The notes: generated by a model not told the origin, from the letters alone. A stretch of DNA of 64,000 bases from Candidatus Helicobacter avicola (GCA_019112865.1 DXIN01000042.1:1-64000), one strand, 5' to 3'; numbered from the stretch's first letter, positions 28,307 through 37,315 are shown. Translations and numbers: made by a program.

Positions 28307-28943
28307 AATCTGGATTTAGCGCATTGAGATTCTCCAAATGCCTAAGCGCGCATTGATAATCCTGCTGTGTATTGAGATTGTAGTCCAAATCCCCATCACA
28401 CACCGCATAAGTGATAAACCCAAGCTCCTTGACAAGATTTCGCACACGAAAATTCTGTGTCCTTATGGCGTGTGTGAGAGAATCTAGGGTATTTTTATGC
28501 CATACCGAGAGCAAAAAATGCTCGCGCACAGCGACACCCACCTCATCAATTTGCACGATGTAGCCACCATTTGTGTGTGAATCTCGCACCTTTTCATAGA
28601 GTGCATAGAGGCTTTTTGGCTCCACAAATGGTGTATCCACACTTACAAAAGCAATATATGCACTCTCAATCTCTTTAAACGCACACACAATCCCATAAAG
28701 TGGCGAAAACAAAGCCTTATCTTGTGCGTGCGTAGGATTAATACCTTGAGATTCACTAATTGTGGGAATACCTATATGCGGTTGTGCATTTTTAAAACAC
28801 AAAAAAGTTTGGGCAAACACCCCCTTGCACCGCTCATACACAAAATGCACCAAATCCCCATCGCCAAAGGGCAAAAACGCTTTATCGCGCCCCATACGGC
28901 TACTCCTACCACCGCACAACACCACACACGCTATTTCACACAT
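28296..28943 (-). CDS. mobA: Molybdenum cofactor guanylyltransferase MobA
   Basis: It attaches GMP to molybdopterin. The 215-residue nucleotidyltransferase has the N-terminal GTP-binding LCGGRSSRMGRDKAFLPFG, the FVSVDTPFVEP metal-binding segment and a C-terminal N-x-N-T-x-x-D motif (NLNTQQDY). The length is normal. It is divergent from moaA, with an 80-bp gap, as for the H. pylori pair HP0769/HP0768. Its 3' end overlaps the XRE gene. Confidence 0.92.
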   Translation of the reverse strand: MCEIACVVLCGGRSSRMGRDKAFLPFGDGDLVHFVYERCKGVFAQTFLCFKNAQPHIGIPTISESQGINPTHAQDKALFSPLYGIVCAFKEIESAYIAFVSVDTPFVEPKSLYALYEKVRDSHTNGGYIVQIDEVGVAVREHFLLSVWHKNTLDSLTHAIRTQNFRVRNLVKELGFITYAVCDGDLDYNLNTQQDYQCALRHLENLNALNPDSKS

Positions 28944-28990
28944 ACACGACCTTTTGGTATGGATTAAACTTTTAGTTATACTTGTAATTG

Positions 28991-28996
28991 TATAAT
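28991..28996 (+). promoter_or_regulatory. -10 box of moaA
   Basis: TGTATAAT 28 bases upstream of the moaA ATG, preceded by TTTAGTTATACTTGTAAT. Confidence 0.5.
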
Positions 28997-29023
28997 TTTT
29001 GAATCTAAAACAAAAGAGAAAGA

Positions 29024-30001
29024 ATGCTAATTGATACTTTCAAAAGAAAAATCGACTATCTACGCGTGTCTTTGACCAAACAATGCAATTTTCGCTGCCA
29101 GTATTGTATGCCCGATACACCTGATGATTTTTTTGACAACACCGCCATTAGTCTCCCAAAACTCCTAGAGTTTATCAAAATCGCCATTGACAATGGAATC
29201 ACAAAAATCCGCATTACCGGTGGAGAACCTCTTTTGCGTGCAGACATCGCAGAGTTTATCGCTGGGATCTACACACACAAAAACGATGTTGAGATTGCAC
29301 TCACTACCAATGGTTTTTTGCTTGAGAAGTTTGCCAAAAGTCTCAAAGACGCAGGGCTAAGACGCATCAATATCTCATTAGATTCACTCAAAGCCGAACG
29401 TATCAAGACAATCTCCAAACGCGATGCACTACCTCAAATCCTGCGCGGGATAGAATCTGCGCAAAATGTCGGACTTGGTGTCAAACTCAATATGGTGGCA
29501 CTCGCTCAAACTCGTGATGAGATTTGCGATATGCTCAAGTTTGGACGAGAGCGCGGGATTTTAGTGCGTTTTATAGAGTTTATGGAAAACACTCACGCAA
29601 ACTCCCAGCTCATCGCGCTAAAATCTAGTGAGATTTTAGAGACTATCGCCTCACGATACAAAATCACACCATTGTTTAAAGAACACTTCGGACCAGCAAG
29701 ACTCTTTACTATCAATGCCAAAGCCAAAGATGGCAGAGCCTATGCTTTTGGGATTATCGCACCGCATGAGGACGATTTTTGTGCAAGCTGCAACAGAATC
29801 CGCCTCACAAGCGAGGGCGTGCTGTGTCCGTGCTTGTTTTATCAAGATTCTGTCAATGCGCGTGAGGCGATTTTATCAGGCGACAAAGAGGCGATGAGCG
29901 CACTACTCAAACAAGCTGTGTTTAACAAACCAGAAAAAAACCAATGGAGCGGAGAAGAGCTCAAAGTCTCTGAACGCGCGTTTTATCACACAGGGGGCTG
30001 A
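29024..30001 (+). CDS. moaA: GTP 3',8-cyclase MoaA
   Basis: A radical SAM enzyme that starts molybdopterin synthesis from GTP. The N-terminal cluster is CNFRCQYC (CxxxCxxC), the GGEPLLR SAM motif follows, and the C-terminal substrate cluster is CASCNRIRLTSEGVLCPC. The protein ends in the required Gly-Gly pair (HTGG). At 325 residues it is full length. A dispersed repeat begins at its stop codon. Confidence 0.96.
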   Translation: MLIDTFKRKIDYLRVSLTKQCNFRCQYCMPDTPDDFFDNTAISLPKLLEFIKIAIDNGITKIRITGGEPLLRADIAEFIAGIYTHKNDVEIALTTNGFLLEKFAKSLKDAGLRRINISLDSLKAERIKTISKRDALPQILRGIESAQNVGLGVKLNMVALAQTRDEICDMLKFGRERGILVRFIEFMENTHANSQLIALKSSEILETIASRYKITPLFKEHFGPARLFTINAKAKDGRAYAFGIIAPHEDDFCASCNRIRLTSEGVLCPCLFYQDSVNAREAILSGDKEAMSALLKQAVFNKPEKNQWSGEELKVSERAFYHTGG

Positions 30002-30296
30002 CAAAGGCAAACCTTACGCTACCAAACAACATCACAGAATCTATTATTTCACTGCAATTTGCTCGTGGCAAATTGGTATCGGGGCTTAAAGCAAAGCTTC
30101 TCACCCCTCCGCTTACGCGTGCATACACTTCCTGAATCTAAGGCTTTAGATTATTTAGATTCTGCAATGTCGCTGGTTGCTTTAGATTCTATTATTTCAC
30201 TGCAATTTGGCAAATTGTTGCGCTTAGCTGGAGTGAATCTAGCCTCGCTCCAATTAGGGCGATGCACCAGAAATGGCACAAACAATCTATCTTAGC
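30002..30296 (-). repeat. Dispersed structured repeat, site 5 (one full copy plus a partial)
   Basis: It fills the gap between the convergent genes moaA and the TraF-type protein. The full copy runs about 30033-30190. Its terminal hairpin is CAATTTGC (30055-30062) with GCAAATTG (30068-30075). Its middle hairpin is AAGC (30089-30092) with GCTT (30096-30099), inside GGGG (30081-30084) and CCCC (30104-30107). The conserved GCAATGTCGCTGGTTGC block is at about 30168-30184. A second right end follows (about 30183-30225) with CAATTTG (30203-30209) and CAAATTG (30211-30217). No gene is seen here. Confidence 0.85.
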
Positions 30297-31943
30297 CTAC
30301 CAGCTTAGACTTCCACCCACGCGGAGGCTAAAGTATTGTGGTATCGGATAGCCCTGTATTTCAGTAAATTTGGTGCTTGATTGCAAAGCAATATCAAGAA
30401 ACCCTAGCACATTAACCCCGCCCGTGAGAATCACCCCATTGTCTTGGAGTAAGTCTTTCATCGCACCCACACGCAAATCAAAGCCCTTCCAGATAAATCC
30501 CGCGCCACCACCTATCATTTGGCTTTTTTGGTCTTTGGTGCTAAAGGCGATGATGTCATTTTGGGTCAAATCCACATCAAAGGCGAGATTAAACCCTGAT
30601 TGTGTGTAATACGCCACGCCAGCGCGCGCTTGGGGTTTAATCACGATATGTTCTAGTGTGGATTTGAAAGTAGGGGAGTTGAGGTTTTTGCCCACAAGTC
30701 CTATCGTGAGATAGCGAAATTTGGGCAAATCAATCTCATACACCGCACCCACATCTACACCTATGGCTTTATCCATAGTCGTGTTTTTGAAATCCTGCAC
30801 AATGTTGTTTAGCTCTGCGCCAAAGTCCGTGTTTGTAGTGATTGCCACTTTGTTTTGCATACTCACACTATTCATAAGCTTACCCGCGACACCGATGTTG
30901 AGATTGCCATTTTTGAGGTAAAAGGTGCGTGCATACCCCACGGGAATCTCACTCAATACAAACGAAGTCATATAAATACTATGAGCATCTTGCGTGCTTG
31001 CACCTTGCAAAGAGGCAATCAGTGAATGTTGGTCATAGGTATTTTTATCCGAAAGTCCATAAGTATAGCCATCATCGGTGATTTTTAGCTCGTAATATTG
31101 ACCACCTGCCTCAATGATAAGACGCATTTTATCCGGATTGGCATTGAGTGAGATATTAGAATACAACGATCCAAAGAGTCCTACGGCAAAGGTGCCTATC
31201 ATATTATTAAGAGGACGCGAACCTAGCTGAAACACTAGCCCATTTTGACTCACGAGATTCATATGATTGTCTTGGAGGGCGTTTTGCACCATTGCAATAT
31301 CACTCATTGATTTATCAAGTCCTTTGTCCGAGCCCTTGCTAATAGTGATAGAAGAAATGACATTGGTGATATTACCGCCACTGCCATTACCAAACTGGAG
31401 ATTATCAAAGTCTATGCCACCCACGACACTCGTGATAAGATCCTTTTGGATAGAATCCAGACTAGAGCTGCTTTGGATATTTTCTTTGATTTTATCTATA
31501 AGATCATTGTAATTCCCACCCTTGTTGTTTTGGAGGTAGGCTTCTAGTTTTTGCTGCGTGGTTTGCCCACTCGTCCCTCCACTATTGTTTAATACAGAAT
31601 CTAGCGCACTATCAATTGCGCTTACCACACCATTTACCGCTCCTGTGCCACCAGCACCGCTAAAGCTACTAGCAAGCCTTGTCGCAGTATCTTGCATATT
31701 AGCAATATCAATCGTGGCAAGCTGGGCGATATTTTTTTCCTGGATATTCACACCAAAGCTATAGCCAAATTTCACCTTTGGAGAGGCAGAGAGCAATGCG
31801 GGATTATAATACAAGCCAAATGCCGAGTTTTTGAGCGCGACACCCGCACCACCCATACTCGCCGAAACATTCCCCATAGTCCCAAACTCTATGGCACCAA
31901 GACCCGTGCTACAAGCGACCAAAGCCACGAGGAATTTTCTCAT
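30297..31943 (-). CDS. TraF_2-type outer-membrane beta-barrel protein, longer paralogue
   Basis: A 548-residue exported protein with a signal peptide ending near residue 17 (GLGAIEFG). It has the FadL/TraF-like start GVALKNSAFGLYYNPALLS, many alternating beta-strand segments, and a C-terminal aromatic strand (FSLRVGGSLSW), all typical of an outer-membrane barrel. Databases call such proteins conjugal transfer protein TraF, but there is no conjugation gene here. Residues about 85-240 are an insertion rich in Ser/Gly/Asn/Asp, absent from the neighbouring paralogue, and probably surface-exposed. It is the last gene of the leftward cluster. Confidence 0.72.
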   Translation of the reverse strand: MRKFLVALVACSTGLGAIEFGTMGNVSASMGGAGVALKNSAFGLYYNPALLSASPKVKFGYSFGVNIQEKNIAQLATIDIANMQDTATRLASSFSGAGGTGAVNGVVSAIDSALDSVLNNSGGTSGQTTQQKLEAYLQNNKGGNYNDLIDKIKENIQSSSSLDSIQKDLITSVVGGIDFDNLQFGNGSGGNITNVISSITISKGSDKGLDKSMSDIAMVQNALQDNHMNLVSQNGLVFQLGSRPLNNMIGTFAVGLFGSLYSNISLNANPDKMRLIIEAGGQYYELKITDDGYTYGLSDKNTYDQHSLIASLQGASTQDAHSIYMTSFVLSEIPVGYARTFYLKNGNLNIGVAGKLMNSVSMQNKVAITTNTDFGAELNNIVQDFKNTTMDKAIGVDVGAVYEIDLPKFRYLTIGLVGKNLNSPTFKSTLEHIVIKPQARAGVAYYTQSGFNLAFDVDLTQNDIIAFSTKDQKSQMIGGGAGFIWKGFDLRVGAMKDLLQDNGVILTGGVNVLGFLDIALQSSTKFTEIQGYPIPQYFSLRVGGSLSW

Positions 31944-31965
31944 AACCTATCTCCCAATGCCTCAA

Positions 31966-33102
31966 CTAAAAGATAAATCCGCCACCTATTTGTAACGCTA
32001 TGTATTGTGGGAGAGTCTTGCCATCAAGCTGCCCCTTTTGTGTCGAAAATGCAAATCCCACATCAATAAATCCAAATCCAAGTCCTGCCGAGAGAATTGC
32101 ACCGTTGTCCTGACGCAAGTCCTTTGCCACACCTGCACGCACATCAAAAAATGTAAAATCCACATCAATCCCCACGCCCATTTTTTGTGATTGGAGTTTT
32201 GTATTGGTCAAACTCCACACATCATTGTTTGTCAAATCCGCATCTGCAGCAATTGTGATATATTGACCAATTTCATATCCTATGCCAAGTCTTGCTTGGG
32301 GACGCACCTTGATTTGTGAATCCGCAAAAGAAAAGGTGGGGGTATTGAGATTTTTGCCCACAAGTCCTATCGTGAGGTTTTTTATCGGCGCGTAGGTGAT
32401 ACCCAAATCAACACCAAAAGTGTTGCGTTTGTTATCGCCCATTTTCAAAACATCTTGGATAGCATTTTCAATCTGACCTGAATCAAAGCTCGCACCAAAT
32501 TTCACACTAGAATGAACAAATGAAGCACTCATAAGCTTTATAGCCAATCCTGCACTAATATCGCCAATGGGTGTCTGGAAAGAGTAAGCATATCCTAGAG
32601 GGATCTCTGTAATCCCAAGACCCCTCACATCAAATGTCAAATTCGCGTTATCTAGGTTGCTCTGACTTGTAGGCAAAAACCCACCAAATGATGTAGAAGC
32701 ATATAGGCTCTGCATATAACCAATCGCAAAATTACCAAACGAAAACTCTGGAAGCTGTAGCACTAAAGCACCTTGGAGCTTAGCACTTAGATTATTGTCC
32801 TCTAGGAGATTGTTGAAAGCATTAATGTCGGATACCGAACTTAGATTGTAGTCTAGGATCTCAAACATATTTTTGTGGCTAATTGCCCCCCCAAGACTAT
32901 ATCCTAGCTTGACACCGGGTTTGGCACCCAACAAGCTTGGGTTAAAAAACAGCCCAAAGGGATTGTTTTTGAGCGCGACACCCACGCCACCCATACCAAG
33001 TGCTTTGTTGCCCACTTCGTTAAATTCCAACGCACTCAAACTCGTGCTTCCTAGCAATGCCATACTTACAAGAGAGCAAAACCCAAACGATCGCAGTTTC
33101 AT
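31966..33102 (-). CDS. TraF_2-type outer-membrane beta-barrel protein, shorter paralogue
   Basis: A 378-residue exported protein with a signal peptide (about 1-24, LSALEF) and the same family blocks as its downstream neighbour: GVALKNNPFGLFFNPSLLGAKPGVKLGYSLG, PLGYAYSF, NLTIGLVGKNLNTPTF, VRPQARLGIGY, KDLRQDNGAILSAG and a C-terminal barrel strand. A G7 run on the coding strand (32892-32886) encodes LGGA near residue 71. It has a strong ribosome binding site (GGAGGAAG). The two genes are evidently a tandem duplication, 22 bases apart. Function is unknown; relatives include fatty-acid transporters. Confidence 0.72.
   Translation of the reverse strand: MKLRSFGFCSLVSMALLGSTSLSALEFNEVGNKALGMGGVGVALKNNPFGLFFNPSLLGAKPGVKLGYSLGGAISHKNMFEILDYNLSSVSDINAFNNLLEDNNLSAKLQGALVLQLPEFSFGNFAIGYMQSLYASTSFGGFLPTSQSNLDNANLTFDVRGLGITEIPLGYAYSFQTPIGDISAGLAIKLMSASFVHSSVKFGASFDSGQIENAIQDVLKMGDNKRNTFGVDLGITYAPIKNLTIGLVGKNLNTPTFSFADSQIKVRPQARLGIGYEIGQYITIAADADLTNNDVWSLTNTKLQSQKMGVGIDVDFTFFDVRAGVAKDLRQDNGAILSAGLGFGFIDVGFAFSTQKGQLDGKTLPQYIALQIGGGFIF
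32886..32892. repeat. C7/G7 homopolymer in a TraF-type gene
   Basis: Seven C on the plus strand (G on the coding strand). The gene is in frame as sequenced, and the tract is short for active phase variation. Confidence 0.7.
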
Positions 33103-33191
33103 AGCTACTTCCTCCCAAAAATGTAAAATTCTCTTTTCATTACTTTGTATCTTAACACACTCGCATAAATCGACATTTTACCCCAAAATAT

Positions 33192-33770
33192 TCACTTTTG
33201 TTTCTTGTAGGCAAGATTTTCTTGCACTACAAGAGCGTGAGGCTTATAGTGGCTTTGCAAAATTTCAAGATACAAGGACACTTTGAGTGTGTGTGAGGCA
33301 CGATCCTCTCTCACCTCAAGTGGCGCGCTTAACTCAATGACATAAGGCAGGGTGCTTACCTTTTGCATAAATTCCTGAAGCTGGAGATTGTTATTGACAT
33401 ACCCTACAAGCTGATAACGCGTCCTAGAAATCTCACTCTCCATACTTTGTGCTATCTGTTTGAGTGAAACACTCGCAAAATACTCTCGCAATAATTCTAA
33501 AAGTTCAAAATCATCGGGAGTTTGGGCATAGAGTTTGTCAAAAGATTCACGATTGTCATTGATAAACCCCCGCACTTGCGTGCTAAGCGCAATAAAATCA
33601 GCATTTGTTTGATTATAGATAAGCTCTGCGCGTCTATTTTCGGTAAGTTGGGCTTTGTAAGCGTAGATTTTGGGCAGAATCACCTTCGTAATACCTATGA
33701 TAGCAAGCACAACAAACAAGAGAAAAAACAATGTATTCTTGACGACAAACTCTATCTTGTAATCGCTCAC
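33192..33770 (-). CDS. PilO-like inner-membrane protein
   Basis: A 192-residue bitopic protein: a short cytoplasmic N-terminus, one transmembrane helix (about 13-31), a coiled-coil stretch (about 35-110) and a periplasmic alpha/beta domain ending near residue 190. Sequence, size and position after a PilN-like gene fit PilO/GspM-type alignment-complex proteins. It starts with GTG at 33770, directly on the PilN-like stop codon, with AGGAGGAG upstream. Primary-sequence similarity within PilO is low, so the call is architectural. Confidence 0.55.
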   Translation of the reverse strand: MSDYKIEFVVKNTLFFLLFVVLAIIGITKVILPKIYAYKAQLTENRRAELIYNQTNADFIALSTQVRGFINDNRESFDKLYAQTPDDFELLELLREYFASVSLKQIAQSMESEISRTRYQLVGYVNNNLQLQEFMQKVSTLPYVIELSAPLEVREDRASHTLKVSLYLEILQSHYKPHALVVQENLAYKKQK

Positions 33771-34340
33771 TCACTCCTCCTCTGTCCGTAGATTCTGTGA
33801 ATTTTTGGCTTTGGTGTATTTTTTGCTCACAGAAATGAAATTAAACCACCCATTTACAAGCGGGAAAAATTCTGCTTTGCTCTCATCAAAGCTCGCTTTT
33901 AATGGTGCTTCAAGCAAAAATACATACACTTCCCTTGAAGGCGTGATACCACGAAGTTCAAGATTGTGGTTGTCGATTTTGAGACTATGGAGCGTGATTT
34001 GGGCTGGGACAATATCCAAAAGCCGTTTGAAACCATCTCTAAATCGCTCATTGCTTGACTTTACTTGAGAATCTACTCCCTCAAGCACCGCTGCTACACG
34101 ACTTTGCTCGAAATGCAAACGATGAAAATAATCTTTGGTTGCGATGATATTGAGATCAAGTTGCTGTGTGCGCATTTCAAATTCTTTAAGCTCGTTTTGC
34201 TTGAAATGAATCTGCCAACCCAAAATTGTGCTAAAAAATGCTATACACGCTATCATAAGCACAATGTATAAAAACCATATTTTTGTAAGGCGGCGAAAGA
34301 TTGATTTGGGTTTGGGTTGGATAAAACTATAAGTGCTCAT
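33771..34340 (-). CDS. PilN-like inner-membrane protein
   Basis: A 189-residue bitopic protein with a basic cytoplasmic N-terminus (FIQPKPKSIFRRLTK), one transmembrane helix (about 24-46), a coiled coil (about 50-95) and a ferredoxin-like periplasmic domain (PAQITLHSLKIDNHNLELRGIT). The last block is the characteristic PilN/GspL-C pattern. It abuts the PilM-like gene on one side and the PilO-like gene on the other with no intergenic bases, so the three are translationally coupled. Confidence 0.6.
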   Translation of the reverse strand: MSTYSFIQPKPKSIFRRLTKIWFLYIVLMIACIAFFSTILGWQIHFKQNELKEFEMRTQQLDLNIIATKDYFHRLHFEQSRVAAVLEGVDSQVKSSNERFRDGFKRLLDIVPAQITLHSLKIDNHNLELRGITPSREVYVFLLEAPLKASFDESKAEFFPLVNGWFNFISVSKKYTKAKNSQNLRTEEE

Positions 34341-35363
34341 TTAAGGATTCTCCCTCTGCATAAGCTCAATGAGAATCTTACCAAGATTGACACGTTTTTG
34401 CTCAATGTCCAACAACAGGGTGCTTTTAATATGCGCAAGAGCTTGGGGCGAGATACCATAGGTATCAAATATCACAATCTTTTCTAAAAAATCGCTTCGA
34501 TAGAGATCGTTGCTATAAAATTCATTGATACAATTCACAATGGTTTCAGCAGCATTGTGCGCACGCGCAATGTCTCTAAACTCCTCAATGCGCGAATGCT
34601 CTTCTTGCTTTTGTTTGCGTGTCTCGATTTCTTGAGGCAAAAACTCCTCCTGCAACACTTCTTTGTCAATGTCCTCTAATTCGCCTATTTCTTTGAGCTC
34701 ATCTATGGAGGATCCTATCGCGCCCTCAAGATTTTTCATATCTAGCAAAGAATTTACCTCTTCTATCTCCTCTTGTGCGTCTTCCCCAACCTCTAGCGCA
34801 TTGCCCAAAGAAAAATATCCTCCAAAAGACACCCCTTGTGTGTCTGCCACCATTATGCTTATACTGCTACGCGATTGGAGGATATACATACAATTGCGTT
34901 TGCGCAGATTGCGTTTGGTCAGTAAGTCAAGTGCGACAAATGGCGAAAAAAGATAATCCAATCCCAATGCTTTGAGATAGCGCACGCGATTCTCATCAAT
35001 AGCGCGTTTTTGGATATAACACATCCAGTCATCAAAAACAATAAAAGTATTATCACTGGCTTTGATACCAAACTGGCTAACTTTTGATTTTTGTGTGGTG
35101 CTTACCAAACCTTGATTGTAGGTTTTAGAAAACGCACCCAAAAAACTAAAAGGGTATTTGCGTTTGTAATTTCTGATAATCTTTGCTGCTTCTATGGGGA
35201 GTTCATTATTGATACATTTAAATTCTTTTTGGACTTCTTCTCTCACACGACCATTTTTTTTTACCACGATAGAAACATTGCAATTTTTCCCATCAATATC
35301 CACGCCTATGAGGGTGGTGCAAAAAAATGGTCGCAAAAAACTTGATAAATGTAACAAACCCAA
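34341..35363 (-). CDS. PilM-like actin-fold protein
   Basis: A 340-residue cytoplasmic protein beginning with an actin/ASKHA phosphate-binding-like strand (LIGVDIDGKNCNVSIVV), consistent with PilM, the cytoplasmic partner of PilN. A Glu-rich, probably unstructured insertion (about 190-260) precedes the C-terminal subdomain. Similarity to well-studied PilM is weak; the assignment leans on the order PilM-PilN-PilO. An A9 run (T9 on the plus strand at 35254-35262) lies in codons 34-36. The upstream neighbour is the DUF374 acyltransferase. Confidence 0.52.
   Translation of the reverse strand: MGLLHLSSFLRPFFCTTLIGVDIDGKNCNVSIVVKKNGRVREEVQKEFKCINNELPIEAAKIIRNYKRKYPFSFLGAFSKTYNQGLVSTTQKSKVSQFGIKASDNTFIVFDDWMCYIQKRAIDENRVRYLKALGLDYLFSPFVALDLLTKRNLRKRNCMYILQSRSSISIMVADTQGVSFGGYFSLGNALEVGEDAQEEIEEVNSLLDMKNLEGAIGSSIDELKEIGELEDIDKEVLQEEFLPQEIETRKQKQEEHSRIEEFRDIARAHNAAETIVNCINEFYSNDLYRSDFLEKIVIFDTYGISPQALAHIKSTLLLDIEQKRVNLGKILIELMQRENP
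35254..35262. repeat. T9/A9 homopolymer early in the PilM-like gene
   Basis: Nine A on the coding strand within Val-Lys-Lys-Asn. A one-base change would truncate the protein near its N-terminus. Confidence 0.75.
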
Positions 35364-35402
35364 TCCTTAATGAAAATCTTACCTATTGTATCTAAAAAAC
35401 TT

Positions 35403-36065
35403 TTAAACTTCTTTATGTGTGCTATCCACACTATCCATATACGCTAAAAGCTTGTCTTTTGCCTCTTGCAAGGACATCGTAGAATCCACACTAAATCCTT
35501 CAATCGCATAAAAATCCATCGTCCCAAAAGGCTTTGGGATTTTGAATCTATCCCAAGTTTTTAGCTCCCAATATTTGCTAAATTTCACACGCAAAGGCAC
35601 AATAGGCACGCCGGTTTTTTGGCTCATTGCTATCACGCCATCAGCGATAGAATGATAAGGTCCCTTGGGTCCATCAGGGGTGATCCCCATATCATAGCCC
35701 TGCTTTAAGAGCTGAATAGATTCTATAAGCACTTTCAAACCACCCTTAGAGCTAGATCCACGCAGAGTATCAAGCCCAAAGTATCTATAAAGCTTGACCA
35801 TAATTTCCCCATCAAAATGTTGAGAAGAAATGATATAAAACCCCTTGGCTCGCTCTTTGTCCATTTGTTTTTTGGCATACAGATACAAAAATGGTAGCAT
35901 CAAAAACTCCCCATGCCAAAAGGCTGCTACGAAATTTTTGTGCATCATCGCCTCGTGGAGGTGGAATCTACGTCTTGAGGTGAGATAAAACACCCAAAGC
36001 ACTGCCCACACAATGCGTGGCAAAAAAAACAAAATAAGTTTGCGTTTGGTTTGCTTGGACAGCAT
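35403..36065 (-). CDS. DUF374 lysophospholipid acyltransferase-family protein
   Basis: A 220-residue membrane-associated protein with a hydrophobic N-terminal segment (about 9-28). It has FWHGEFLMLPF, the H-based acyltransferase motif of DUF374, followed by SSQHFDGE, RGSSSKGGLKVL and TPDGPKGPYHSIADG. The family resembles LpxL/PlsC acyltransferases and is thought to modify lipid A or phospholipid; in some bacteria it adds a secondary acyl chain or a Kdo-linked group. It is the first gene of a leftward run leading to the PilMNO-like genes. Confidence 0.85.
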   Translation of the reverse strand: MLSKQTKRKLILFFLPRIVWAVLWVFYLTSRRRFHLHEAMMHKNFVAAFWHGEFLMLPFLYLYAKKQMDKERAKGFYIISSQHFDGEIMVKLYRYFGLDTLRGSSSKGGLKVLIESIQLLKQGYDMGITPDGPKGPYHSIADGVIAMSQKTGVPIVPLRVKFSKYWELKTWDRFKIPKPFGTMDFYAIEGFSVDSTMSLQEAKDKLLAYMDSVDSTHKEV

Positions 36066-36161
36066 ACAACCCCTTAGAATCTAAAATCGCATTATTGTAA
36101 CGCATCTTTGCTTACTTGTCTATTTACAAAGCCATTAACTAATGCTTTAGCGTATCTTTGG

Positions 36162-36167
36162 CATAAT
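36162..36167 (+). promoter_or_regulatory. -10 box candidate for mqnE
   Basis: CATAAT 31 bases before the ATG, in an A/T-rich setting, followed by a TTAAGGAG ribosome binding site. Confidence 0.35.
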
Positions 36168-36198
36168 TGTATGAGTTAGATTCTTTAAGGAGCATATT

Positions 36199-37287
36199 AT
36201 GCGAGATATACTAGATCAAGCACTTGAGGGAGAGAATCTCACCCAAAGTGCGCTTGTAAAACTTTATGATTTAGACATCTTTACGCTAGGCAAGGCTGCA
36301 GATTCTATCCGCACACAAAAATACCAAAAAAAGGCATTTTTTAATCTCAATCGTCATATAAATCCTAGCAATATTTGTGCTGATGTGTGTAAATTCTGTG
36401 CCTTTTCGGCACATCGAAAAAACCCAAATCCCTATGAGATGAATCTTGATGAGATTCTCGCTCAAGCTAGTGCTTCATACCACAATGGTGCAAAGGAAGT
36501 GCATATCGTCTCTAGTCATAACCCAAACTACACATACGAGTGGTATATGAATGTTTTTAAAGAAATCAAAAAAGCTCTGCCACACATTCATATCAAAGCC
36601 TTAACCGCGGCGGAAGTGGATTTTTTGGATAGAAAATTTGGCAAAGGCTACAAGCGGGTGTTGGAGGATATGCTAGAGGCTGGGGTGGATTCTATGCCCG
36701 GTGGTGGTGCGGAAATCTTTGATGAGGGAGTGCGTGAATACATCTGTAAGGGCAAAGTAAGCTCCACGCGTTGGCTTGAGATTCACAAATATTGGCATTC
36801 TTTGGGCAAGATGAGCAATGCTACTATGCTCTTTGGACACATAGAATCCCGAGCGCATCGCATCGATCATATGCTTCGCTTGAGAGACGCTCAAAGCCCA
36901 CAAGAGCAAGTAGATTCTAAACAAGGTGGGTTTAATGCCTTTATCCCTCTACTCTACCAAAAACACAACAATTATCTGAATGTCAAGGACTTTCCAAGTG
37001 GGCAGGAGATTCTAAAAACTATCGCCATAGCGCGGATTTTGCTTTTCAATATCCCACATATCAAAGCATATTGGGCGACTTTGGGGATTAATCTCGCTGT
37101 GGTGGCGCAGGAGTTTGGCGCAGATGATTTGGACGGCACAATCGAGGTAGAGAGCATACAATCTGCAGGTGGTGCGAAAAGCAAAAATGGCTTTAACAAA
37201 GACGAGTTAATCTTTCAGATAAAAAATGCTGGATTTACTCCGGTGGAGAGAGATTCGCTCTATAATGAGATTGAGGTGTATGCGTGA
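36199..37287 (+). CDS. mqnE: Aminodeoxyfutalosine synthase MqnE
   Basis: A radical SAM enzyme that joins SAM and the MqnA product in the futalosine pathway to menaquinone, the only quinone of Helicobacter. The 362-residue protein has the cluster C60/C64/C67 (CADVCKFC), the preceding NLNRHINPSNIC block, VHIVSSHNP, KALTAAEVDF and SMPGGGAEIF, which distinguish MqnE from MqnC and CofH. H. pylori HP0654 is the counterpart. It probably has its own promoter. lpxC follows after 66 bases. Confidence 0.92.
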   Translation: MRDILDQALEGENLTQSALVKLYDLDIFTLGKAADSIRTQKYQKKAFFNLNRHINPSNICADVCKFCAFSAHRKNPNPYEMNLDEILAQASASYHNGAKEVHIVSSHNPNYTYEWYMNVFKEIKKALPHIHIKALTAAEVDFLDRKFGKGYKRVLEDMLEAGVDSMPGGGAEIFDEGVREYICKGKVSSTRWLEIHKYWHSLGKMSNATMLFGHIESRAHRIDHMLRLRDAQSPQEQVDSKQGGFNAFIPLLYQKHNNYLNVKDFPSGQEILKTIAIARILLFNIPHIKAYWATLGINLAVVAQEFGADDLDGTIEVESIQSAGGAKSKNGFNKDELIFQIKNAGFTPVERDSLYNEIEVYA

Positions 37288-37315
37288 AAGTAACACACAA
37301 AAGCCGATGTTAAAG

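Noticed and set aside
30297-33102. TraF-type genes as part of a conjugation system or integrative element
   Set aside because: No relaxase, coupling protein, mating-pair ATPase or attachment site is present; the products look like outer-membrane barrels.
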